Shown here piece by piece: positions 42,801 through 47,534 of a DNA stretch of 47,534 nt. The notes below the pieces were generated by a model. That model made no database searches. It had not been told where the DNA came from and saw only the letters and a list, made by a program, of their open reading frames with translations. A program made the position numbers and the translations under genes. Every line of letters begins with the position of its first letter. Positions within the stretch are counted from its first letter, which is position 1. Source of the stretch: a virus; the IMG/VR virus record IMGVR_UViG_3300035145_002311, positions 1 to 47,534 of that record; one strand, 5' to 3'.

Positions 42801-45190
42801 TTGTCCTACCCGAAGCAATCATGCCTCGCTTCGGTAGACAAGACATCCCCTTACACACCTATACAGGGACAGAAGATCAGTTTAGAAACGGTCTAAACCA
42901 CATCTTTATAGACAAGCCACTATCACAATCTGATCAAGTATTTAACATCATCGGGGGTCTTGATAACGGAGGTAGTCCTGGCACTAAGAATGTTCTCTTT
43001 GTCACAGGAGATCCAGACACAGAATGGGGCGAGAGAAAAGCGATTAACACCATAGCAAGCAAGATTGGTATTGGTGCTAGAAGAACAACATTTACCGATG
43101 TGCCTACAAGCGACTTTGGAGCTACGCTTAACGGTATCGAACTACCCCCTTACTATGGCATCGTTCGAGTCTATGGGGTTTATGAAAGAAGTCTGTTTGC
43201 GGCTCATCTTACTAATGATAACCAACTCGCAGGACACGATGTGTCTCGCACTGTCCCTGCGACTAATGTATCGAATGGGAACTGCCCTAACCTACTTAGG
43301 ACAGACACATCTGCGTTCACCATGTATATCAGACAGAATGGTGGTCAAGAGCTTGTAAATGGTACTGACCAACCACCAATACACAATACCGACTATTTAC
43401 ACGCTCACACCTATATGCTCACTGAACACGCTATCGACATCACACGACTAAAAAGAGATGATAATGGAGCGGCTGTTGGTTGGACGGACGCATCTGTTTT
43501 CACAGACTTTAATTATGTTGTTGAAGCTGTAGTGTTCATGTTTGCTGATGGGTTTATTTCCCATAACAGATATGTACTACCTAGAAAAAATAATGGTTCG
43601 GGTTCTGCTTTGGATGCGACACAACCACAGAAAGCTGTTGTGTCTACAGTCATTCCTTTCGCCCCACCCATCGGATCTCATATTACCGTTGCTTACAAGC
43701 GTACTCCATATCAAGGCGACCCTCTAGGTACTCTCGGACAATCAGACCAAACTGTACCTCAAGGTCGAAAGAGCCTTAATAAACTAAGGCTAGGATCTAA
43801 GACACAACCAGTAGACCTCTCGAATACCAATAAGCGTAATGTAGAAGTGCTCGCAAGTATGGATTTCTACACGACACTTGGAACAGGTAAGATCGGAGGT
43901 GCTGTCTACCCGACAACAATCACCGATGTTGGTCATACCCCATTCCCTATCAATCGAGATCCCACTGAGTTGTTAGCAGACGGTCTTAACTATATCCCTT
44001 TAAAGACATCTACCTTTACAGAGGAGTCCTCTTTACGAGGTGGTTGGGCGAGTCTTTTCTTATTCAAGAAAGCAGAGACAGTCATTAGAGATAATGTTAC
44101 TTTAGCTCTCTATAAGAATGAAGCGTCTATCAGCACTTTCGCTATCACAAATGCTGACCACGATACGATAGAAAAACAAGTCACACTCACGATGGTGTGG
44201 CTACAGGGATTAGGGTTTAACTGTTTCCAAACTCGTGGGGAAATCCAACAAACAGGATCAGCTAACTCAAACTATTTCGGTCTGCTCATCCAAGCTCCTA
44301 ACCCGACAGATACCTTTGAGCTAGAAGTTCAATGGAAAGATCTAAGAAACGGTCAAGACATTCAAGTCTTTGGTGATCTAAGAGAATCGCCTTTGAGCTT
44401 TCAAATGTGGACAGTGACAGCACCTTCTCTTGTGAGCTATGAGTCTGTACTCAACTCTCGAAGCATGAGTCGTGTTCACTTCTCTCGGAGAGACACACCA
44501 AAGATCAACGCAGGTGATGGTAATACCCCAATCTCACTAACAGGGATTACATCAAGACTACCAATTGGATCACTCGTAAGAGACTCAGACTTTGTGTGTG
44601 AGGACATCCTAAGCAATAAATCGAGTTACTTATTCTCATCTTCGGGATCGTACTCTACGATTTCTAATCCTGTACCTGTAAGCCCCGATGGTATCCCATA
44701 CACAGCATCTCTTGGTGTCAGTGGAGATACAATTCAGATGAATGATGGGAAGATCTTTAATGGCACAACACCAGCCTCTGACCCTATGTTTACCATTGCA
44801 AGAGGTGGTGGGGCAGTATTCAACGCAGGAGGTAATGTTCCAGGAGGACCTTTGAGCTTCCTTGCGACCTCATTTAATGAGTCCTTACAACCTGTATTGA
44901 AAGGAAGTGCATTGGTCGGTAGGGCATTGCTCGTGTCCAATAACTTTGAGGAGGATAGCTTCTCTAATCCTAAGAGCTATGGGAGTGAGCTTCAGCTAGT
45001 TGTTGTCACTCATGCAGTGGATGGAGGAACACCGTCAATCACACTTGGTGGAGACATCTCCCCATCGGGATATGGAGAAGGTCTAGCGGCTGCTGATCGC
45101 TTTAGGATCAAAGGTAAGCCTTTGGTCAAGGTCTACAGTCAAGCCTCTAACCTAAGTGTAGTACCTGCTCCGTATAACTCTAGCAACTAA
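39839..45190 (+). CDS. giant tail protein with GKPPLDSELNL N-terminal module
   Basis: 1783 aa, RBS AAAGGGG. The N-terminal region is homologous to the 29545 product (VVWQAGKPPLDSELNL, KALVNGLVLDI, FVFLEVW, KRVQVQYRFRVVD, YGIPICAITRRND), so the gene pair arose by duplication. The long C-terminal part is unrelated, beta-rich and low in cysteine, and would be the variable, presumably receptor-facing, portion. It is the last gene of the tail block; after it the gene style changes to small ORFs on both strands. Confidence 0.77.
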   Translation: MADDFKSTVSRTLDTTNRQYTNVVWQAGKPPLDSELNLIGQLATDNLSKTISATAHSGILMNPRTADRDFEFNPLWSNFLKVKPLKALVNGLVLDIEEATINLSPPPTQDNRVDFVFLEVWKTIISADNALPDATLEKVKPTTTTVYSNGNLSGAGLDDEMVDSNVGFETTKRVQVQYRFRVVDNIDIYSHLEGMSSNLVKAKGPLDAVSTVSFNNQWANGDAGLWIAHMTDDGTASGSPLSDFLSENIVYGIPICAITRRNDNAYVASTNAGNANQNGAINRKPSSTTNTDATTLLQATLRFALDAPTPANPALGDVPLLNGVGSGLDDAQLYGSERYLVLGEGLNREIIRVSGFADPNITIEARGEGGTQAKYHSAGTNVVLFNNRPDGKYSDEINAEDLFDMRHATTIGEWDYQSLLESSLSDLLFGNLKTAYKQNQNNITSAGTTIEEVSMIDKDSKLQTYNMDWPNGFRDTWSDASVPQMGLTLYLNLPSARDQFGVTTVNLNVANATSWTIGPDLEPSAFIYDDNSIKSGSWIKLSLKASEANLAYGVNELDGANTTEEKGVRFIAPNEIRDTSTKRAPFTIEEVGENHGQIYSPTLASNFEKPFIVLGKTKYSDSFVSNTPNDVVTQNYRYLYRPQAINQSSVVEAQETGINTATEQLVAVRLGASGDELPLAVRNIENLVTNNGYDTSGDHSSLYAVIYGDPRNDRHQNNGVFKVVDLLNADADTPNATYYESTDTTVVWNPTSKVGWIILKPIDNIDRTAGLVDTSSLKIEFRTQDLSNQDDEVMIAITESVPHDIGNGTLGKLFITGEFQLGVSVLYPSATGGTANVAEDIHKIGLVPDISTGEFLNNSKSILHGADFSNLPLVGNEIDLPTKNHVSLWNRLPSSNLPIGVAQPSQMGGRIINEEADREAEAFTDENSKTVVIRPFQNKTVTINKATSANLALNGVTLPLVPEHWNSSQIDVDLETAEMFLPTKNAAFVLPEAIMPRFGRQDIPLHTYTGTEDQFRNGLNHIFIDKPLSQSDQVFNIIGGLDNGGSPGTKNVLFVTGDPDTEWGERKAINTIASKIGIGARRTTFTDVPTSDFGATLNGIELPPYYGIVRVYGVYERSLFAAHLTNDNQLAGHDVSRTVPATNVSNGNCPNLLRTDTSAFTMYIRQNGGQELVNGTDQPPIHNTDYLHAHTYMLTEHAIDITRLKRDDNGAAVGWTDASVFTDFNYVVEAVVFMFADGFISHNRYVLPRKNNGSGSALDATQPQKAVVSTVIPFAPPIGSHITVAYKRTPYQGDPLGTLGQSDQTVPQGRKSLNKLRLGSKTQPVDLSNTNKRNVEVLASMDFYTTLGTGKIGGAVYPTTITDVGHTPFPINRDPTELLADGLNYIPLKTSTFTEESSLRGGWASLFLFKKAETVIRDNVTLALYKNEASISTFAITNADHDTIEKQVTLTMVWLQGLGFNCFQTRGEIQQTGSANSNYFGLLIQAPNPTDTFELEVQWKDLRNGQDIQVFGDLRESPLSFQMWTVTAPSLVSYESVLNSRSMSRVHFSRRDTPKINAGDGNTPISLTGITSRLPIGSLVRDSDFVCEDILSNKSSYLFSSSGSYSTISNPVPVSPDGIPYTASLGVSGDTIQMNDGKIFNGTTPASDPMFTIARGGGAVFNAGGNVPGGPLSFLATSFNESLQPVLKGSALVGRALLVSNNFEEDSFSNPKSYGSELQLVVVTHAVDGGTPSITLGGDISPSGYGEGLAAADRFRIKGKPLVKVYSQASNLSVVPAPYNSSN

Positions 45191-45201
45191 AGTCCTATGT
45201 C

Positions 45202-45393
45202 ATGGCTAAGGACAAGCGTGTTGAAGGACACTGTACTTGCTGTGGACATGAACTCCCCGAAAACACTAGAGGTTGGGGAATGAACTGGCACGATGGTTCT
45301 GGTATTTGTGCCAAGTGCCTCTATACTATTCGGAAGGCGATTGGCTACTTTGATCGTCTTGAGAAGAAGAAGGATCGTCAGAAATCTCGGTAG
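45202..45393 (+). CDS. small zinc-ribbon-like protein
   Basis: 63 aa. CTCC (11-14) and CAKC (36-39) form a CxxC-21-CxxC pattern typical of a single zinc ribbon, and the tail is basic (DRLEKKKDRQKSR). It could bind nucleic acid or a protein partner. There is no clear Shine-Dalgarno sequence. Its last 68 nt overlap, tail to tail, the gene on the other strand at 45326. The cysteine spacing is the main reason to believe it is coding. Confidence 0.6.
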   Translation: MAKDKRVEGHCTCCGHELPENTRGWGMNWHDGSGICAKCLYTIRKAIGYFDRLEKKKDRQKSR

Positions 45394-45583
45394 CTTCTTC
45401 TGTAGCTTCTTGGGCTTCCGAGTCAGCGAGCTTCTGTAAGGTCTGTGCGTTCTCCGCAATGACTTTAAGGTACGACTTAATCATCTTCTCCCTACGCTTG
45501 AGGTCAGCAATACGCTCATGTGCTTTACGAGCCTTACGCCTCGCTCTGATTTCTGCCTTCTTGTTCTTTTTTGGTCGCCCCAT
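45326..45583 (-). CDS. small highly charged helical protein
   Basis: 85 aa, ATG 45583 with AAAGGAG 10 nt upstream. The N-terminus is strongly basic (GRPKKNKKAEIRARRKARK), followed by a helical middle and an acidic, serine-rich tail (DDPSSSQDDQSSQSPSE). It is a plausible nucleic-acid-binding accessory protein with a charged tail. No known family is recognised. It overlaps the zinc-ribbon gene by 68 nt in antisense. Confidence 0.6.
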   Translation of the reverse strand: MGRPKKNKKAEIRARRKARKAHERIADLKRREKMIKSYLKVIAENAQTLQKLADSEAQEATEEATEISDDPSSSQDDQSSQSPSE

Positions 45584-45704
45584 GATCTTTCATCTCCTTT
45601 AAGGTAGTGTAGATCATCTATACCATCCAAAGATCATAAAGGGATTTGTAAAATTTAAATAGGCACACTCTTATGTTTAATGTCCTCATTTATAGGAGCT
45701 ATTT
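45584..45704. promoter_or_regulatory. divergent region with AGATCAT repeats and an AT-rich element
   Basis: Two direct copies of AGATCAT lie 20 bp apart (45611-45617 and 45631-45637). GATTTGTAAAATTTAAATAG (45643-45662) ends 42 nt before the start at 45705; the same GATTTGTAA prefix occurs at 28831-28839, before a TTAAATA with similar spacing. TCCT/AGGA can pair just before the start. Promoter function is inferred. Confidence 0.35.
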
Positions 45705-46163
45705 ATGTTCAAGAAAGCAAAACCATTCTTCTTTGAGAACTCAAAAGTACCGGTCTGGCTCTCAAAGCTCGCACCCATTGAGATCAACGCAATCACTCTT
45801 GGACCATTCGTCTTCTCAAGAGGTGAGATCTCCGACAAGACCAAACGACATGAGACAATCCATTACCAGCAATACATAGAGCTGTTGTTCATTGGGTTCT
45901 TGGTCATCTATGCGTTCGATTTCTTGTACGCCGCTCTCATCAAGAAAAAAGGCTTTACCAGAGAGGCTTACCTCGCTATCCGATTTGAACAAGAAGCATG
46001 GCATTGTGATGACTACTTCAACTACCTCGACATTAGAAGGGCATACGCTTGGAGAGATTACCCTTTAGGTGGTGAAACAGACGATAGCACCCCACCACCA
46101 ATCCCATTAGACAACACACCACAGTTGTTTGATAAAGATGATGATACACCCCCTCATGTTTAA
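45705..46163 (+). CDS. putative membrane zinc metallopeptidase (HExxH)
   Basis: 152 aa, RBS AGGAG. It contains H49-E50-T-I-H53 (HExxH) within RHETIHYQQYIE, then a hydrophobic segment (about 58-80, LLFIGFLVIYAFDFLYAALI) and E95/E97 in RFEQEAWHCDDYF as a possible third metal ligand. That arrangement fits a gluzincin-type mini-protease or a catalytically inactive relative. The C-terminus is proline/aspartate-rich and disordered. Small proteins of this design occur in phages, but I do not know the target. It is followed by two tiny membrane proteins. Confidence 0.65.
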   Translation: MFKKAKPFFFENSKVPVWLSKLAPIEINAITLGPFVFSRGEISDKTKRHETIHYQQYIELLFIGFLVIYAFDFLYAALIKKKGFTREAYLAIRFEQEAWHCDDYFNYLDIRRAYAWRDYPLGGETDDSTPPPIPLDNTPQLFDKDDDTPPHV

Positions 46164-46284
46164 GGCAATGACAGCTTGGTTGATCTATAACGAGCAAGAA
46201 CCCGAAATAACTGTCGGGAGCGTATTCATGCTGATCTTATTCTTTGCATCCATCACTTACTTTACGATCAAGAGCAATAAATAA
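46141..46284 (+). CDS. tiny single-span membrane protein (47 aa or less)
   Basis: Read from the sequence: MIHPLMFKAMTAW..., with a hydrophobic span VFMLILFFASITYFTI and the C-terminus KSNK. The first ATG (46141) overlaps the preceding gene by 23 nt; ATG 46156 or 46168 may be the true start, and none has a strong RBS. Its stop overlaps the next start (TAATG), which supports a coupled pair. Confidence 0.5.
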   Translation: MIHPLMFKAMTAWLIYNEQEPEITVGSVFMLILFFASITYFTIKSNK

Positions 46285-46391
46285 TGCACCTTAACCCAAC
46301 CCTATGGACTGACCTTACCTTACTTGATATGTGGCCTGTCATGGTCATCTTGGGGATTGGGTTTATCTCTATGTGGTTTAAGGATTATTAG
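46284..46391 (+). CDS. tiny single-span membrane protein, 35 aa
   Basis: Starts at ATG 46284, overlapping the previous stop by one base. The sequence MHLNPTLWTDLTLLDMWP leads into a hydrophobic span VMVILGIGFISMWF and ends KDY. It overlaps by 4 nt, tail to tail, the gene on the minus strand. Function unknown. Together with the preceding protein it could form a small membrane pair. Confidence 0.5.
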   Translation: MHLNPTLWTDLTLLDMWPVMVILGIGFISMWFKDY

Positions 46392-46732
46392 TAGATCCAC
46401 TCACTCTTTTGAGCAATCTCCTCACGAAACCACATATCGGTATCTATCTCAACCCAACGACCTGTCTCTTGTCGTCCTCCCACATATGACTTGGTTCTAG
46501 CCCAAGTCACAGAACCATCTCTGTGTCCGTACTCGATTACATCGAATACAAAGTCATTACCTATGAGCTTCCCTCTTAGCTCGTGATCCTTGAGCTTCCG
46601 AGCAAGCTCTTTCACAGAGCCATGAAACATACCTTCACATATCTCGCACGATATAACACTATCGTGCTTCTCACAGTAAAACTTACGCTCCCACTTTTTC
46701 AACCTTCTTCTCCAAACCTTCTTTTTAGCCAT
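46388..46732 (-). CDS. small zinc-knuckle-like protein, 114 aa
   Basis: The frame extends to 46762, but AAAGGGA sits 8 nt before ATG 46732 (MAKKKVWRRRLKKWER), so that start is chosen. A basic N-terminus is followed by C20-x2-H23-x5-C29-x2-C32, a compact zinc-binding pattern, and then a mixed alpha/beta region ending in WFREEIAQKSEWIY. It is probably a nucleic-acid-associated accessory protein. It shares a divergent region with the gene at 46791. Confidence 0.65.
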   Translation of the reverse strand: MAKKKVWRRRLKKWERKFYCEKHDSVISCEICEGMFHGSVKELARKLKDHELRGKLIGNDFVFDVIEYGHRDGSVTWARTKSYVGGRQETGRWVEIDTDMWFREEIAQKSEWIY

Positions 46733-46775
46733 AACAACATTCCCTTTCATATAAACTATCAACAGTATCTAATAG

Positions 46776-46787
46776 ATAAGGGGTTAC
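46776..46787 (+). promoter_or_regulatory. third exact copy of the ATAAGGGGTTAC / GTAACCCCTTAT 12-mer
   Basis: Exact reverse complement of the two copies at 2711 and 2781. Here it precedes ATG 46791 by 3 nt, and its AAGGGG can serve as the RBS. It lies in the divergent gap between the genes at 46732 and 46791. Confidence 0.5.
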
Positions 46788-46790
46788 TAC

Positions 46791-47222
46791 ATGAGCTACT
46801 TGACTAAAGACGAACACGGACATACCCTATTTTCAGCTTCGGCTAAGAATGACTTTAAAAACGCTCCGATAGATTACAAAGACGCAATCCTCATGGATAT
46901 GCTTGGGGAGATGACCTTCGGGTGTGGAAAGACTAGATGGGATAGCCCTATCTTATTCACACACATTGACTCTCGTAAGATCGTCATCGCTGTACCATGC
47001 CCGACAGGTTTTCATGGTTGGGACGGTTGCCCCTATACTACCCCTAATCCTGGTCAGACCTTTGCTTTCGTCCATGAACAAGCGTATGAGATACGCATCA
47101 TGGGCGAAGTAAATGGGTTTAAAACTATCCTCGGTGAAGCTAAGATAAAGCGTCAGCCTAATAGCGAGCATTGGTTTAAGCTACCTAAGTTCATCAGAGA
47201 GACTTGGAATTCTAGTCTCTAA
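46791..47222 (+). CDS. hypothetical protein, 143 aa
   Basis: Unknown protein. RBS AAGGGG lies 7 nt before the ATG, within the 12-mer. It has a mixed alpha/beta sequence with CPTGFHGWDGCPYTTP in the middle (two Cys 10 apart in a Gly/Trp-rich loop) and a beta-rich second half (QAYEIRIMGEVNGFKTILGEAKI). It has no membrane segment. It overlaps the primase fragment tail to tail by 4 nt. Confidence 0.7.
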   Translation: MSYLTKDEHGHTLFSASAKNDFKNAPIDYKDAILMDMLGEMTFGCGKTRWDSPILFTHIDSRKIVIAVPCPTGFHGWDGCPYTTPNPGQTFAFVHEQAYEIRIMGEVNGFKTILGEAKIKRQPNSEHWFKLPKFIRETWNSSL

Positions 47223-47534
47223 AGGAACATTCTCCTAAGAGCTTGATCTCCTCCTTGTGTCCAGACATCGTTAGGGTCTTTCCCTCGATACCTCCACTCG
47301 ACAGCTCTCATGCCTCGCTTCTTCATCTCACGCTGAAGCCAAGAGGATTTCTTCTGACCTGTCTCGTCATTATCATAACAGATGTATATGGTTGAGGCAG
47401 GTGTGTAGAAACGCTCTATCATGTCCATAGTGTTAGCGTCCATGCCTGCTCTTAAAGTGGATATGACAGCATCACATCTCGGTATGACTTTATCCAGAGC
47501 CACCTTGTCGAAGATCCCCTCGACTACCCATAAG
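47219..47534 (-). CDS. DNA primase (TOPRIM domain), 5' part outside window
   Basis: C-terminal fragment of a TOPRIM-containing primase, or of a primase-helicase truncated after its TOPRIM domain. Reading past the GTG at 47503 to the right edge keeps the frame open. It gives WVVEGIFDK (the conserved TOPRIM Glu), then AVISTLRAGM and YICYDNDETG (the DxDxxG metal motif, here DND) followed by KDPNDVW. All elements are in the expected order and spacing. It ends at 47219 shortly after the TOPRIM region, with no helicase domain, so any helicase is a separate gene. It primes lagging-strand synthesis for the polymerase at the other window end. Confidence 0.88.
   Translation of the reverse strand, partial: LWVVEGIFDKVALDKVIPRCDAVISTLRAGMDANTMDMIERFYTPASTIYICYDNDETGQKKSSWLQREMKKRGMRAVEWRYRGKDPNDVWTQGGDQALRRMFL

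Noticed and set aside
1-47534. tRNA genes expected beside CCA-adding-like enzymes
   Set aside because: No cloverleaf-like sequence was seen in the intergenic gaps, all of which are shorter than 200 nt; a dedicated tRNA scan would be needed to exclude one inside other features.

Overview
The window looks like the interior of a lytic, tailed double-stranded DNA bacteriophage genome. It is packed with short-spaced or overlapping genes. There are no rRNA, tRNA, insertion-sequence, CRISPR or bacterial housekeeping genes. A family A DNA polymerase runs off the left edge and a TOPRIM-type DNA primase runs off the right edge, both on the minus strand, so the replication module lies outside or across the window ends. 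Large tail and baseplate genes fill most of the plus strand. A gp25-like protein next to a baseplate J-like protein suggests a contractile-tail (myovirus-like) particle, with a T7-like/PolA-type replication system. The host cannot be read from the sequence; a Gram-negative, possibly marine, host is only a guess. No capsid, portal, terminase or lysin gene is visible.

Layout. 1-2649 (-): DNA polymerase with two zinc-ribbon-like cysteine clusters. 2650-2839: divergent control region with repeated 12-mers. 2840-3683 (+): three small unknown genes. 3763-4845 (+): membrane-anchored coiled-coil protein with a beta-rich C-terminus. 4849-5223 (-): Nudix hydrolase. 5287-12146 (+): accessory block with a helical/membrane protein, three paralogous GNAT-like acetyltransferases, a cysteine-repeat membrane protein, a tandemly duplicated CCA-adding/poly(A) polymerase-like nucleotidyltransferase, a staphylococcal-nuclease-like enzyme and a third nucleotidyltransferase. 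12140-13000 (-): unknown protein, possibly a regulator. 13178-17957 (+): two large paralogues that share an almost identical 49-residue N-terminus. 18017-45190 (+): baseplate and tail structural genes of up to 2061 codons. 45202-47222: small genes on both strands, several membrane or zinc-binding. 47219-47534 (-): primase fragment.

How the parts may work together. Three proteins of the accessory block begin with the same MKPYQRVA/MKPCQRVA-type peptide, and a related RVASRYM motif sits inside the nucleotidyltransferase polyprotein. This resembles the N-terminal capsid-targeting peptides of T4 internal proteins. Together with the shared N-terminal tag of the two large paralogues, it suggests a set of virion-packaged, possibly ejected proteins that includes acetyltransferases and tRNA-nucleotidyltransferase-like enzymes. 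That is an inference and the most interesting hypothesis in the window.

Regulation. A recurring AT-rich element (GTTYRTTTAT-like) lies 36-46 nt before six plus-strand start codons and is a candidate phage promoter. Several of these genes also have leader hairpins that bury the ribosome binding site. A different 12-mer, GTAACCCCTTAT, occurs in divergent intergenic regions near the replication genes.
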